Source: Xanthomonas translucens pv. cerealis
GTDB taxonomy: Bacteria > Pseudomonadota > Gammaproteobacteria > Xanthomonadales > Xanthomonadaceae
Assembly: GCF_006838285.1 (NCBI RefSeq)
Contig: NZ_CP038228.1
Coordinates: forward strand, 1,364,001 to 1,428,000
Length of the DNA: 64,000 bases
Direction of reading: 5' to 3'
In this document: positions 1 to 9,593 of the stretch, piece after piece
Numbering within the stretch: the first letter of the stretch is position 1
Layout of the letters: every line of letters starts with the position of its first letter
Program-made: the position numbers and the translations under genes
The notes under the pieces: generated by a model
The model's database searches: none
Told to the model about the DNA's origin: nothing
Seen by the model: the letters and a program-made list of their open reading frames with translations, nothing else

Positions 1-221
1 TCCAGGCGCCTGAGCGCGGCCACGATGGCGTCGAAGGATTCCCAGTCACGCGCGGCGCGGCCGATGCCGCCGTACACCACCAGTTCCTGCGGGCGCTCGG
101 CCACGTCCGGATGCAGGTTGTTCATCAGCATGCGCAGCGGCGCTTCGGTCAGCCAGCTCTTGCAGCTGAGAGTGCTGCCGGTGGGCGCGTGGATGCGGCG
201 GGTGGGGTCGAGACGGGTCAT
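1..221 (-). CDS. hutU: Urocanate hydratase (urocanase), N-terminal part only
   Basis: Second enzyme of histidine degradation, converting urocanate to 4-imidazolone-5-propionate with a tightly bound NAD. Only the first 73 codons are visible because the gene runs off the left edge. The start of the protein reads RIHAPTG, then a segment ending [11 protein letters not shown], which is typical of the urocanase N terminus. The ATG overlaps the hutG stop by four bases (ATGA), so it is probably translationally coupled and last in the leftward hutI-hutH-hutG-hutU operon. Identification rests on this short stretch plus the operon context, which together leave little doubt. Confidence 0.9.
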   Translation of the reverse strand, partial: MTRLDPTRRIHAPTGSTLSCKSWLTEAPLRMLMNNLHPDVAERPQELVVYGGIGRAARDWESFDAIVAALRRL

Positions 222-1066
222 GCGGCACTCCGGGAGTGGGCGAATTCAAGGCAGGACGCGAGCACCTGCTGCAGCGTGCGGCGCAGCGGTGCGGCGTGGT
301 CGGGGTCCAGCGGCGTGGGCCAGCTGCGCTCGTCCACGCACTCGGGTTCGTGCATGTAGCCGCGGCAGGCCAGCTCCATCTGCAGCGTGTGCACGCCGCT
401 GTGGATGTCGCTGTAATGGCGGGTGATGTAGCCGCCCTTGAAGCGGCCATTGCGCACATGGCGCATGCCGCTCGCCGCGCACACGGTCTCGACCGCGTCG
501 GTGAGCGCGTTGTCGCAGCTGCTGTCGGGCGCACCGGACGGACCAGCGCTGCCGATGTTGAACTGCGGCAGCTCGCCGGCGAACAGGTGCGGGATGTGCG
601 AGCGGATCGAGTGCGCGTCGTACACCACCACGGTGCCGTGGAGCGCGCGCAGGCGGGCGATCTGCGCGGCCAGCGCGGCGTGGTAGGGCGCGAACCAGGT
701 GTCGCGGCGGCGGGCGATCTCCGCCGCGTCCGGGCCATGCCCGTCGCGGTACAGCGGCTGGTTGTCGAAGGTGGTCAGCGGGCACAGGCCGGTGGTGTTC
801 TGGCCCGGGTACAGCGAGGCGCCGCTCGGATCGCGGTTGAGATCGATCACCGAGCGCGACACCGCCGAACGCAGCGTGGTGGCGCCCATGTCGCGGGCGA
901 ACGCGTACAGCTCATGCACCCACCAATCCGCATCGCGGCGAGCCAGCCACGGCGAGACGAAGCGCTCGGCTAGTGCGTCCGGCAGCTCGGTGCCGGTATG
1001 CGGGAAGCTGACGATCAGGGGCGCATCGCCACGGTGCAGCGTGAGCCAGTCGGGCAGGGTGGTCAT
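218..1066 (-). CDS. hutG: N-formylglutamate deformylase
   Basis: Final step of the five-step histidine pathway: hydrolyses N-formylglutamate, made by HutF, to glutamate and formate. The protein is 282 residues from the ATG at 1066. An in-frame start further upstream (1150) would lie inside hutH and is rejected. Family features seen are SFPHTG (about 20-25), DADWWV (45-50), [11 protein letters not shown] (70-80), YDAHSIRS (149-156) and GGYITRHY (211-218), which in the FGase family include the metal-binding residues. It is followed by hutU with a 4-bp overlap. The 49-bp gap to hutH holds a small GTAG-type palindrome. Confidence 0.93.
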   Translation of the reverse strand: MTTLPDWLTLHRGDAPLIVSFPHTGTELPDALAERFVSPWLARRDADWWVHELYAFARDMGATTLRSAVSRSVIDLNRDPSGASLYPGQNTTGLCPLTTFDNQPLYRDGHGPDAAEIARRRDTWFAPYHAALAAQIARLRALHGTVVVYDAHSIRSHIPHLFAGELPQFNIGSAGPSGAPDSSCDNALTDAVETVCAASGMRHVRNGRFKGGYITRHYSDIHSGVHTLQMELACRGYMHEPECVDERSWPTPLDPDHAAPLRRTLQQVLASCLEFAHSRSAA

Positions 1067-1085
1067 GCAGAGCCTCACGTTTTTT

Positions 1086-1111
1086 GTAGGACCAGCTTCG
1101 GCCGCGCCTAC
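1086..1111. repeat. GTAG-type REP-like palindrome between hutH and hutG
   Basis: A 26-bp imperfect palindrome beginning GTAGG and ending CCTAC, with CAGCTTCGGCCG in its centre. It is a variant of the REP family found at several other intergenic sites in this window (16657, 22201, 25468, 36781 and 45724). It lies in the short hutH-hutG gap and could form a hairpin in the hut mRNA. Confidence 0.55.
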
Positions 1112-1115
1112 AGGG

Positions 1116-2657
1116 TCATGATCCGTACGTTGCATCGGGCAGGGACACATCGACGGCCGCCGCCAGCGCGCCAGCGCGTACCAACGCCGTGGCGGCGAGC
1201 ATGTCCGGATGGAAATAGCGGTCGTCCTGCAGCGCCGGCACCTGTGCGCGCAGCAGCGCGCGTGCCGCTTCCAATGCGGCGCTGGAGGTCAGCGGCGCGT
1301 GGAAGTCGCAGCCCTGCGCGGCGGCCAGCAGTTCGATGCCGACCACGTTGGCCGCGTTCTCGGCCATCGCCAGCAGCCGTCGCGCGCCGTGCGCGGCCAT
1401 CGATACGTGGTCTTCCTGGTTGGCCGAGGTCGGGATTGAATCGACGCTGGCCGGGTAGGCGCGCTGCTTGTTCTCCGACACCAGTGCGGCGGCGGTGACC
1501 TGCGGGATCATGAAACCGGAATTGAGCCCCGGCTTCGGAGTCAGGAACGCCGGCAGCCCGGACAGCGCCGGATCCACCAGCATGGCCACGCGGCGTTCGC
1601 TGATCGAGCCGATCTCGCAGATCGCCAGCGCCAGCATGTCGGCGGCGAAGGCCACTGGCTCGGCGTGGAAGTTGCCGCCGGACAGCGCCTCACCGGTGTC
1701 GCTGAACACCAGCGGATTGTCGGACACGCCGTTGGCCTCGATCGCCAGCGTAGTCGCTGCCTGGCGCATCACGTCCAGCGCCGCGCCCATCACCTGCGGC
1801 TGGCAGCGCAGGCAGTACGGATCCTGCACGCGCACGTCGTTGTCACGGTGTGAGTCGCGGATCGCCGAACCCTGCATCAGCGCGCGCAGCGCCGCGGCGG
1901 TGGCGATCTGCCCGTGCTGGCCGCGCAGCGCGTGGATGCGCGAATCGAACGGGGTATCCGAGCCTTTGGCTGCCTCGGTGGACAGTGCGCCGGCGACCAG
2001 CGCGGCATGGAACACGCGTTCGATCTCGAACAGCCCGGCCAACGCGTAGGCGGTGGAGAACTGGGTGCCGTTGAGCAGCGCCAGGCCTTCCTTCGCGCCC
2101 AGCGCCAGCGGCTGCAGCCCGGCCTGCGCCAGCGCCTGCGCGGCCGGCATGCGCTCGCCGCCGACGAAGGCCTCGCCGACGCCGATCATCACCGTGGCCA
2201 GGTGCGCCAGCGGCGCCAGATCGCCGGAGGCGCCGACCGAGCCCTGGCACGGCACCACCGGCACCACGTCGTGCTGCAGCAGCGCTTCCAGCAGCGCCAG
2301 CGTGGCCGGTCGCACACCGGACGCGCCCTGCGCCAGGCTGGCCAGCTTCAGCGCCAGCATCAGCCGCACCACCGGCACCGGCATCGGCTCGCCGACCCCG
2401 GCCGCATGCGACAGCACGATATTGCGTTGCAAGGTGTCCAGGTCCTCGCGCTCGATGCGCACGCTGGCCAGCTTGCCGAAGCCGGTGTTGATGCCGTACA
2501 CCGGCGCGCCCCTGGCGACGATCGCCTCCACCGTCTGCGCGCTGCGCAGCACCGCTTCGGCGCAGCCGGGATCCAGGCGCACGCCGGCGCCGCGGTACAC
2601 GGCGCGCCACTGCGCCAGGCTCACCGCGCCCGGGCGCAGCACGATCTCGTTGCTCAT
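1116..2657 (-). CDS. hutH: Histidine ammonia-lyase
   Basis: First enzyme of histidine catabolism, removing ammonia from L-histidine to give trans-urocanate. It is 513 residues, the usual length for the family. The Ala-Ser-Gly triad that cyclises into the MIO electrophile is at 143-145 in [12 protein letters not shown], and YGINTGFG at 54-61 carries the conserved active-site tyrosine. The ATG at 2657 overlaps the hutI stop by four bases (ATGA), arguing for coupled translation with hutI. An open frame continues upstream to about 3650, but that part is a shadow of hutI. Identification is secure. Confidence 0.97.
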   Translation of the reverse strand: MSNEIVLRPGAVSLAQWRAVYRGAGVRLDPGCAEAVLRSAQTVEAIVARGAPVYGINTGFGKLASVRIEREDLDTLQRNIVLSHAAGVGEPMPVPVVRLMLALKLASLAQGASGVRPATLALLEALLQHDVVPVVPCQGSVGASGDLAPLAHLATVMIGVGEAFVGGERMPAAQALAQAGLQPLALGAKEGLALLNGTQFSTAYALAGLFEIERVFHAALVAGALSTEAAKGSDTPFDSRIHALRGQHGQIATAAALRALMQGSAIRDSHRDNDVRVQDPYCLRCQPQVMGAALDVMRQAATTLAIEANGVSDNPLVFSDTGEALSGGNFHAEPVAFAADMLALAICEIGSISERRVAMLVDPALSGLPAFLTPKPGLNSGFMIPQVTAAALVSENKQRAYPASVDSIPTSANQEDHVSMAAHGARRLLAMAENAANVVGIELLAAAQGCDFHAPLTSSAALEAARALLRAQVPALQDDRYFHPDMLAATALVRAGALAAAVDVSLPDATYGS

Positions 2658-3862
2658 AGTCCCCTCCAGATGCGCGCATGCAGCGGGTTGAAGCCCATGC
2701 GGTAGACCAGTTCGGCCGGTTGTTCGATGTCCCAGATCGCCAGGTCGCACTGCAACCCGGCGCGCAGCCGGCCGACCTGTTCGTAGCGTCCGAGCGCGCG
2801 CGCCGCCTCGCGGGTGAAGCCGGCGATGCATTCGGCCACGCTCATGCGGAACAGCGTCGCTGCCAGGTTCATCGCCAGCAGCGGGCTGGTCAGCGGCGAG
2901 GTGCCGGGGTTGCAGTCGGTGGCCAGCGCGCGCGGCACGCCGGCGGCGCGCAGCGCGGCGATCGGCGGCAGCTGGGTGTCGCGGGTAAAGTAGAACGCGC
3001 CAGGCAGCAGCACCGCGACGGTGCCGGCGGCGGCCATCGCGGCGACGCCGGCATCGTCCAGGTACTCGACGTGGTCGGCCGAGCGCGCGCCGTAGCGCGC
3101 CGCCAGCGCCGCGCCGCCCTGGTTGGACAACTGCTCGGCATGGATCTTCAGCGCCAGGCCGTGCCGTTGCGCGGCCTGGAACACCTGCTCGGTCTGCGCC
3201 GGGGTGAAGGCCAGGTGCTCGCAGAACACGTCCACCGCCTCGGCCAGGCCTTGCGCGGCGACTTCGGGAATCATCCGTTCGCAGACCTCGTCGATGTAGG
3301 CTTGCGCCTCGGCGCCGGGCGGCACCGCGTGCGCGCCGAGAAAGGTGGGCGACACCGCGACCGGGCGCAGTTCGCCCAGGCGCCGCGCCACGCGCAGCAT
3401 GCGCAGTTCGTCGTCCAGGGTCAGTCCGTAACCCGACTTGATCTCCACCGTGGTCACGCCTTCGGCCAGCAGCGCATCCAACCGCGGCAGGCTGGCGGCG
3501 AGCAGCGCGGCCTCGTCGGCGGCGCGGGTGGCGCGCACGGTGGCGACGATGCCGCCGCCGGCGCGGGCGATGTCGGCATAGCTCGCGCCGAGCAGGCGCT
3601 GTTCGAACTCGCCGGCGCGGTTGCCGGCGTAGACCAGGTGGGTATGGCAATCGATCAGGCCCGGGCCGATCCAGCGCCCGCCGCAGTCGACGCTGTGCTG
3701 CGCAGCCAACGGTGCCGGCAGCGCCGCGGCGGCGCCGGCATAGACGATGCGCCCGTCGCGGCAGGCGACCACGCCATCGCGGACTTGCCCCAGCCCGCCG
3801 TCGTCGGCGTCCAGGGTCATCAGGTGAGCGTTGTGCCAGAGCGTGTCGCAGGGCATGGTCAC
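2654..3862 (-). CDS. hutI: Imidazolonepropionase
   Basis: Third step of histidine degradation: opens 4-imidazolone-5-propionate to N-formimino-L-glutamate. It belongs to the metal-dependent amidohydrolase superfamily. The metal-binding HTH of [10 protein letters not shown] is at about 73-75, followed by the EIKSGYGL segment typical of HutI. The start could be GTG at 3862 (402 aa) or ATG at 3856 (400 aa). It is the first gene of the leftward hut operon and begins 20 bp from the putative HutC palindrome, with divergent hutF on the other side. Confidence 0.95.
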   Translation of the reverse strand: MTMPCDTLWHNAHLMTLDADDGGLGQVRDGVVACRDGRIVYAGAAAALPAPLAAQHSVDCGGRWIGPGLIDCHTHLVYAGNRAGEFEQRLLGASYADIARAGGGIVATVRATRAADEAALLAASLPRLDALLAEGVTTVEIKSGYGLTLDDELRMLRVARRLGELRPVAVSPTFLGAHAVPPGAEAQAYIDEVCERMIPEVAAQGLAEAVDVFCEHLAFTPAQTEQVFQAAQRHGLALKIHAEQLSNQGGAALAARYGARSADHVEYLDDAGVAAMAAAGTVAVLLPGAFYFTRDTQLPPIAALRAAGVPRALATDCNPGTSPLTSPLLAMNLAATLFRMSVAECIAGFTREAARALGRYEQVGRLRAGLQCDLAIWDIEQPAELVYRMGFNPLHARIWRGL

Positions 3863-3882
3863 GAGCGGGCTCGTCGGTTATT

Positions 3883-3894
3883 TTGTATATACAA
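3883..3894. promoter_or_regulatory. Putative HutC operator
   Basis: Perfect 12-bp palindrome TTGTATATACAA in the 57-bp gap between divergent hutI and hutF. GntR/HutC regulators bind TTGTAT-ATACAA-like palindromes in hut promoters of other proteobacteria, and hutC is in this cluster. Its position suggests that one operator serves both operons. An overlapping TATAC-like stretch may also be part of a promoter -10. Confidence 0.8.
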
Positions 3895-3919
3895 TATTGT
3901 GGTCGACGGAGGGTGTCCA

Positions 3920-5317
3920 GTGCAGACCCTGGCGCAGCAACAGGCTGGCGGGAACGAGAGGACGAGCGGTTTCTGGTGTGCGCAGGCGCTGCTGCCCGAG
4001 GGCTGGGCGCGCGACGTGCGGATCGAGGTGCGTGACGGGCACATCGCCGCGGTGCAGTCCGGCGTGGCCGCGATGTCCGGCGACCAGGCGCTGGCGATCG
4101 CCGTGCCCGGGCTGGGCAACCTGCACAGCCACGCGTTCCAGCGCGGCATGGCCGGGCTGACCGAGGTCGGTGGCCGCAGCGGCGACAGTTTCTGGAGCTG
4201 GCGCGAGCTGATGTACCGCTTCCTGCAGCGGCTGGACCCGGACAGCATGCAGGCCATCGCCGAACAGGCCTACGTGGAAATGCTCGAGGCCGGTTTCACC
4301 CGCGTCGGCGAATTCCATTACCTGCACCATGCCGCCGACGGCCGGCCGTATGCCGACCGTGCGGAGATGGCGCAGCGCCTGGCCGCCGCCGCGCAGAGCA
4401 GCGGCATCGGCCTGACCCTGCTGCCGGTGTTCTACGCGCATGCCGATTTCGGCGGCGCCGCGCCGAACCCGGCGCAGCGGCGCCTGATCCATGATCTGGA
4501 GGGCTACGTCGAACTGCTCGACGGCAGCCGCCGCGCGTTGTGCGGTCTCGACGATGCGGTGCTCGGCATCGCTCCGCACAGCCTGCGTGCGGTGACCCCG
4601 GACGAACTGACCGCGCTGCTGCCGCTGTGCGACGGCCCGGTGCACATCCACATCGCCGAACAGACCCGCGAGGTCGAGGCCTGCCTGGCCTGGAGCGGGC
4701 AGCGGCCGGTGCAATGGCTGCTGGCGCATGCGCCGGTGGACGCGCGCTGGTGCCTGGTCCACGCCACCCACGTCGATGCCGCCGAAGTGCAGGCGATCGC
4801 CGCCAGCGGCGCGGTGGTCGGCCTGTGCCCGATCACCGAGGCCAATCTCGGCGACGGGCTGTTCCCGATGCGCGCGTTCGTCGCTGCGGGCGGACGCTTT
4901 GGCGTCGGCTCCGATTCCAACGTGCTGATCGATGCGGCCGAGGAGTTGCGCCTGCTCGAATACGGTCAGCGCCTGCAACTGCGCGGGCGCAATGTGCTCG
5001 CCGGCGACGCCGCGCAATCCAGCGGCGGTTTCCTGTTCCGGTCCGCCGCGCATGGCGCGGCGCAGGCGCTGGGCGTGGTGCGGGGCCTGCAGGCGGGCGC
5101 GCCGGCCGATCTGGTCGAACTGGATCCTGCGCATCCGGCGCTGTGCGCGCGCAACGGCGATGCCTTGCTGGACAGCTGGATCTTCGCCGCGCGGCGCGGC
5201 GCGGTGCGTTCGGTCTGGCGCAACGGCCGCGAGTTGGTGCGCGACGGGCGCCATCATCGCCGCGATGCGGTCGTCGCGGCCTATGCGCGAGCGTTGACCG
5301 CGCTGCTTGACGCATGA
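3920..5317 (+). CDS. hutF: Formimidoylglutamate deiminase
   Basis: Deaminates N-formimino-L-glutamate to N-formyl-L-glutamate, which HutG then hydrolyses. The presence of both defines the five-step pathway. The protein is 465 residues from a GTG at 3920, chosen because GGAGG lies about seven bases upstream and because longer frames would run through hutI and the operator. Amidohydrolase motifs seen are HSHAFQR (69-75), HIHIAEQ (242-248), HATH (281-284) and GSDSN (330-334), in the order expected for metal and substrate binding. Its 3' end overlaps the reading frame preceding hutC. Confidence 0.94.
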   Translation: MQTLAQQQAGGNERTSGFWCAQALLPEGWARDVRIEVRDGHIAAVQSGVAAMSGDQALAIAVPGLGNLHSHAFQRGMAGLTEVGGRSGDSFWSWRELMYRFLQRLDPDSMQAIAEQAYVEMLEAGFTRVGEFHYLHHAADGRPYADRAEMAQRLAAAAQSSGIGLTLLPVFYAHADFGGAAPNPAQRRLIHDLEGYVELLDGSRRALCGLDDAVLGIAPHSLRAVTPDELTALLPLCDGPVHIHIAEQTREVEACLAWSGQRPVQWLLAHAPVDARWCLVHATHVDAAEVQAIAASGAVVGLCPITEANLGDGLFPMRAFVAAGGRFGVGSDSNVLIDAAEELRLLEYGQRLQLRGRNVLAGDAAQSSGGFLFRSAAHGAAQALGVVRGLQAGAPADLVELDPAHPALCARNGDALLDSWIFAARRGAVRSVWRNGRELVRDGRHHRRDAVVAAYARALTALLDA

Positions 5318-5351
5318 TCCGTCTGCGCGATGCCGCTGCGCGGGAGCGCCG

Positions 5352-6083
5352 ATGAGCCAGACCCGGCCCGCGGCGACGCTCAACCACCGCATTCGCAGCG
5401 ACATCGAAGGGCATATCCGCAGCGGCGCATGGCCGCCGGGCCATCGCATTCCCTCCGAGCACGCGCTGATGGCGCAGTACGCCTGCTCGCGGATGACGGT
5501 CAACAAGGTGCTGGCGATGCTGGCCGACGCCGGCATGATCGAGCGCCGCCGCCGCGCCGGCTCGTTCGTGGCGCGGCCGCATCCGCACATCGAGCAGGTG
5601 GCGTTGGAGATCCCCGACATTCCGGTCGAGGTCGCCGCGCGCGGCCATGCCTACCGCTTCGCACTGCTGGAACGGTGCCAGCGCGCGCCGCACGCTGCGT
5701 TGCCGCAGGAAGCCGAGGTCGCTGCCGTCGGCACGCTGCTGTCGCTGCACTGCCTGCACTTCGCCGACGGGCGCCCGTTCGCATTGGAGGAGCGGGTGAT
5801 CAATCCGGTGGCGGTGCCGGAAGCGCTGCAGATGGATTTCGCGGTCGTCGTGCCCGGCAGCTGGCTGCTGCAGCACGTGCCGTGGACCCGCGCAGAGCAT
5901 CGCATCAGCGCGGTCGGCGCCAACCCCGAGCAGGCGGCGCGGTTGCAGGTGGCGGCCGGCACCGCCTGCCTGCTGATCGACCGGCAGACCTGGCGCGGCG
6001 AACAGGCCGTGACCTTCGTACGCCAGATATTCCTCGGCGACACCTACGACCTGGTGGCGCGGTTCTCGCCGGGCGGACGCTGA
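5352..6083 (+). CDS. hutC: Histidine-utilisation repressor, GntR/HutC family
   Basis: Repressor of the hut operons; in characterised homologues urocanate is the inducer. It is 243 residues from the ATG at 5352. An in-frame start at 5307 inside hutF is possible but less likely. The N-terminal winged helix-turn-helix of the GntR family spans about residues 10-75 (HRIPSEHALMAQYACSRMTV). The C-terminal UTRA ligand-binding domain runs from about 95 to 240, including the VPGSWLLQHVPWTRAEH region. It follows hutF by 34 bp and is probably co-transcribed, which would give autoregulation through the palindrome at 3883. Confidence 0.94.
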   Translation: MSQTRPAATLNHRIRSDIEGHIRSGAWPPGHRIPSEHALMAQYACSRMTVNKVLAMLADAGMIERRRRAGSFVARPHPHIEQVALEIPDIPVEVAARGHAYRFALLERCQRAPHAALPQEAEVAAVGTLLSLHCLHFADGRPFALEERVINPVAVPEALQMDFAVVVPGSWLLQHVPWTRAEHRISAVGANPEQAARLQVAAGTACLLIDRQTWRGEQAVTFVRQIFLGDTYDLVARFSPGGR

Positions 6084-6255
6084 GCATCGCGCGCGGCGTC
6101 GATCGCCGCGGTCGGCGCTGGCCGATGCTGCGCCGCCGCACGGCCGGTGCCGCGCGCCATACCCAACGTGCGTTTGTCCTGCCTGCCGCGCTCTGGCAAG
6201 TTAGCGCCCAGGACGAGGCGAGGGGCCGCGGCCGCAGTACGAGGAATGGTTCGGC

Positions 6256-8244
6256 ATGACGTATTTCGTTACGGGCGCCACCGGTTTCATCGGCCGTTAT
6301 CTGATGGCCAATCTGATGCGGCGCAAAGGCCGCATCCACGTCCTGGTGCGCAAGGAGTCGCAACGCAAGTTCGATGCGCTGGTGCGCGAGCAGGGCTGGG
6401 ACGGCAAGCGCCTGGTGGTGCTGCATGGCGATGTCGGCGCCGACTGTTGCGGCCTGGACGCGGCGCAACGCCAGGCGCTGCGCGGCAAGGTCAGGCACGT
6501 CTTCCATCTGGCCGCGTTGTACGACCTCACTGCCAAGGCCGAGGCGCAGCGCGTGGCCAATCTGGACGGCACCCGCAACGCGCTGGAGCTGGCGGCGCAG
6601 ATCGGCGCCGGCATCTTTCACCACACCAGCTCGATCGCGGTGGCCGGTCTATATCCCGGCATCTTCCGCGAGGACATGTTCGAAGAAGCCGAAGCTCTGG
6701 ACGATCCCTACCTGCGCACCAAGCACGATGCCGAGGCGCTGGTGCGCGCCGAAACCCGGATCAAGTGGCGCATCTACCGCCCTGGCATGGTGGTCGGCGA
6801 TTCGCGCACGGGCGCGATCGACAAGATCGACGGGCCGTATTACTTCTTCCCATTGATCAAGAAGCTGCGCCAGCTGTTGCCGCCGTGGGCGCCGATGCTC
6901 GGCATCGAGGGCGGGCGCATCAACCTGGTGCCGGTGGATTTCGTCGCCGATGCGATGGACCACATCGCGCACAAGCCCAAGCTCGACGGCCACACTTTCC
7001 ACCTCACCGATCCGGAGCCGCTGCGCGTGGGCGAGGTGCTCAACGCGTTCTGCCGCGCCGGCCACGCGCCGGAGATGACCTTGCGGGTGGACGCGCGGAT
7101 GTTCGCATTCGTGCCGGCGGGCATCCGCGCCGCGGTCGGCGGGCTGCCGCCGATCCGCCGCTTCACCGGCATGCTGCTGCGCGATTTCCGCATCCCGCGC
7201 GAGGTGCTGAAGTTCATCACCTATCCCACCCGCTTCGACAGCCGCGAGACCGAGCGCGCGCTGAAGGGCAGCGGCATCGCCGTGCCACGGCTGGAAGACT
7301 ACGCCTGGCGCCTGTGGGACCATTGGGAACGGCACCTTGATCCGGACCTGTTCGTGGACCGCACGCTGAAGGGCAAGGTGCGCGGCAAGGTGGTGCTGAT
7401 CACAGGCGGCTCCTCAGGCATCGGCCTTGCCACCGCGCAGCGCGTGGCCGAAGCCGGCGCCACCACCATCATCGTCGCCCGCGGCGAGCAGGAACTGTTC
7501 GCCGCACGCGATGCGATGAACGCCAGGGGCGGCAAGGTGTTCGCCTATACCGCCGACCTGTCCGACCTGGCCGGCTGCGATGCGCTGCTCAAGACCGTGC
7601 TCGAAGCGCACGGCCATGTCGATGTGCTGATCAACAACGCCGGCCGCTCGATCCGCCGCTCGATCGAACTCAGCTACGACCGCTTCCACGATTTCGAGCG
7701 CACCATGCAGCTGAACTACTTCGGCAGCCTGCGCCTGATCATGGGCGTGCTGCCGGGCATGACCGCGCGGCGCAAGGGCCACATCATCAACGTCAGCTCG
7801 ATCGGCGTGCTGGCCAATTCGCCGCGTTTCTCCGCCTATGTGGCCTCCAAGGCGGCGCTGGACGCGTGGAGCCGCTGCGCGCAGGGCGAACTGTCGGGCA
7901 AGGGCATCAGCTTCACCACGGTCAACATGCCGCTGGTGAAGACGCCGATGATCGCGCCGACCAAGATGTACGACAGCGTACCCACGCTGAGCGTGGAGGA
8001 AGCCGCTGATCTGATGGTCAAGGCGATCATCGAGCGCCCGAGCCGGGTGGCGACGCGGCTGGGCATCTTCGCCGCGCTGGTCAACGCGGTGGCGCCGAAG
8101 GCCTACGAGCTGGTGATGAACACCGCCTTCGAACTGTTCCCGGATTCTGCCGCCGCCAAGGGCGACCGCAAGGTGCTACGCGAGGCCAAGCCCAGCCAGG
8201 AGCAGATCGCGTTCGCGGCGTTGATGCGGGGGGTGCATTGGTGA
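6256..8244 (+). CDS. Two-domain fatty acyl-CoA reductase (SDR-SDR fusion), probably alcohol-forming
   Basis: A 662-residue fusion of two short-chain dehydrogenase domains. The N-terminal extended SDR has GATGFIG at 7-13 and YLRTK at 152-156. The C-terminal classical SDR has GGSSGIG at 384-390, NNAG at 460-463, Ser514/515 and YVASK at 528-532, so both dinucleotide sites and both Tyr-Lys pairs look intact. Length, domain order and several segments (LNYFGSLRLIMG, NMPLVKTPMIAPTK, terminal MRGVHW) closely resemble, from memory, the Marinobacter 661-aa reductase that converts acyl-CoA through the aldehyde to fatty alcohol. That activity is inferred here. It stands alone, with a 172-bp upstream gap and a terminator downstream. 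Confidence 0.85.
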   Translation: MTYFVTGATGFIGRYLMANLMRRKGRIHVLVRKESQRKFDALVREQGWDGKRLVVLHGDVGADCCGLDAAQRQALRGKVRHVFHLAALYDLTAKAEAQRVANLDGTRNALELAAQIGAGIFHHTSSIAVAGLYPGIFREDMFEEAEALDDPYLRTKHDAEALVRAETRIKWRIYRPGMVVGDSRTGAIDKIDGPYYFFPLIKKLRQLLPPWAPMLGIEGGRINLVPVDFVADAMDHIAHKPKLDGHTFHLTDPEPLRVGEVLNAFCRAGHAPEMTLRVDARMFAFVPAGIRAAVGGLPPIRRFTGMLLRDFRIPREVLKFITYPTRFDSRETERALKGSGIAVPRLEDYAWRLWDHWERHLDPDLFVDRTLKGKVRGKVVLITGGSSGIGLATAQRVAEAGATTIIVARGEQELFAARDAMNARGGKVFAYTADLSDLAGCDALLKTVLEAHGHVDVLINNAGRSIRRSIELSYDRFHDFERTMQLNYFGSLRLIMGVLPGMTARRKGHIINVSSIGVLANSPRFSAYVASKAALDAWSRCAQGELSGKGISFTTVNMPLVKTPMIAPTKMYDSVPTLSVEEAADLMVKAIIERPSRVATRLGIFAALVNAVAPKAYELVMNTAFELFPDSAAAKGDRKVLREAKPSQEQIAFAALMRGVHW

Positions 8245-8246
8245 GG

Positions 8247-8271
8247 CCGGGACCAGGGACCGGGGACCCGG
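8247..8271. repeat. GGGACC-rich short tandem repeat
   Basis: Directly after the reductase stop codon the sequence reads as repeated GGGACC/GGGACCC units. Similar units occur at about 8372-8384, 14408-14440 and 60063-60094, always just outside coding regions. No function is evident. Confidence 0.5.
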
Positions 8272-8320
8272 TGGATTTCGGTTGCAAAATCCGTGCGCTT
8301 GATTCGAGATTGATGGAAAC

Positions 8321-8349
8321 AAAAAAGCGACCGCGATGGTCGCTTTTTG
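8321..8349. terminator. Bidirectional intrinsic terminator
   Basis: AAAAAAGCGACC, a short loop, then GGTCGCTTTTT: a 7-bp GC stem flanked by A and T runs. It lies between the converging reductase gene and the leftward Mrr-like gene, so it can serve both. Confidence 0.85.
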
Positions 8350-8387
8350 CTTTGGCTTTTACGCTCTTGCAGGTCCCCGGTCCCGAC

Positions 8388-9392
8388 TCAAAACGTCCTA
8401 CATTGCCGCCAGCGCACCGGCTCGTCGCGGTCGGGGCGCGGATTGAGCTGGATGCGCGCGGTGCGCAGCGAGGGATAGCGTTCCACTTCCTTGCAGATCC
8501 GCGGCCAGACCTGCGCGTCGTCGTCGCGGCGGTCGATCACCAGAGTCATCCGGGTCTGCCAGATGCCGCGGATCACGCCGGGCGTCTTGGCCAGGGCCTT
8601 GGACACCGACTGGCGATAGCCGGCTTCGGTGGCGGGGTCGGGTGCTGCGCTGGCGGCCGGTTCGGGCTCGGATACGGGCGCCGCTGACGGCCCTGTCGCC
8701 GCGGCGGGCGAGGCGCTTGGCGCGGGCGGCGCTGCTGCCGGCTTGGGTTGGGCGGGTGCAGGGAGCGCCGCGATCGATGCCGCGTCGGTGCTGCGCTGCT
8801 GCAGCGCCAGTCCGCCCAGTCCCACCAGCAGGCCCAGGGTCACGGCGGCCAGTGCGGCGATCACGGTATGCCGCTGCGCCCGTCGGCGGCTGGCGCCGAT
8901 CACTCCGTCCTCCAGTTCGCTCGGCAGGTAGCGCTTGAGCATCGGCCAGATGCGGCGGCCGTCGAGGATTTCCACCGACTGTTTCTCGGCCGCGGCGATG
9001 CCGTCGCGCTGCACCGTGCCCTCGGTGACCAGGATGCCGCCTTGCGCCCCCATCAGCCGCGCCGTCGCACCCAGTTCGTTGACCGCGGCCGAGCCGATCC
9101 GGTAGGCGCGGCCGTGCTTGCACGACAACAGCCAGCGCGCGTCGCCGCGGGTCATCACGAAGTCGCTCTGCGGTTCCTGGAACACGTCCTCGTCGGCCAC
9201 CGCGTCGTGCAGGTCGCGTTGCTCGCGCATCGCGCGCCGCACCATGCGCGAGAAATCGCGCCAATGCAGTCCAGCCAGGGCATTCAGCCCGGCGCTGGTC
9301 TCGTTCTCGCGGCGCCGGACCACCCACAGATAGAGCGTGGCAGCGAGCCATGCGCCCACTGCCAAGACCGTTGCCACTATCCAGGAAAACAT
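8388..9392 (-). CDS. Membrane protein with Mrr-like restriction endonuclease fold domain
   Basis: A 334-residue protein of unknown function. Residues 3-25 form a transmembrane helix, followed by a cytoplasmic domain (about 40-155) with the DFVM...W.LLSCKHGR pattern (D77, C91-K92) resembling the Mrr/PD-(D/E)xK-like fold. A second transmembrane helix spans about 176-198, then an Ala/Pro-rich linker (205-255) and a C-terminal domain (about 258-334) that would be periplasmic. The usual QxK is CK here and a full catalytic set is not obvious, so nuclease activity is doubtful. The domain may have become a binding or sensing module. No operon partner is evident; the next gene upstream (phasin-like) is 201 bp away. 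Confidence 0.7.
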   Translation of the reverse strand: MFSWIVATVLAVGAWLAATLYLWVVRRRENETSAGLNALAGLHWRDFSRMVRRAMREQRDLHDAVADEDVFQEPQSDFVMTRGDARWLLSCKHGRAYRIGSAAVNELGATARLMGAQGGILVTEGTVQRDGIAAAEKQSVEILDGRRIWPMLKRYLPSELEDGVIGASRRRAQRHTVIAALAAVTLGLLVGLGGLALQQRSTDAASIAALPAPAQPKPAAAPPAPSASPAAATGPSAAPVSEPEPAASAAPDPATEAGYRQSVSKALAKTPGVIRGIWQTRMTLVIDRRDDDAQVWPRICKEVERYPSLRTARIQLNPRPDRDEPVRWRQCRTF

Positions 9393-9487
9393 GCTCGTAC
9401 CCGCGTAACGCTATTCGATGACGCCAGTTTATCGCCAGCGTGTCACAGCGCCGGCAAGGCGACAGCGGGGAACGGCGGACAGAAGAA

Positions 9488-9550
9488 GACCCGCCAGTCC
9501 GAAGCCGCGAGGGGAGGGGAACAAACGGTCTTCAGAGGGACTGGCGGGTC
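9488..9550. other. 13-bp perfect inverted repeat with 37-bp loop
   Basis: GACCCGCCAGTCC at 9488-9500 is exactly complementary to GGACTGGCGGGTC at 9538-9550. It lies in the 201-bp gap between the phasin-like and Mrr-like genes, both leftward. There is no T run, so it is not a standard terminator. It could be a 3' mRNA structure or a protein-binding site. Confidence 0.5.
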
Positions 9551-9593
9551 CGTCCCAATTTTCGGAAAAAACCTGCTGCTTTGCAACAAAACC

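Noticed and set aside
1116-3650. A continuous 844-codon frame joining hutI and hutH regions
   Set aside because: The upstream part is a shadow of hutI in another frame. HutH itself starts at 2657 and the usual length is reached there.
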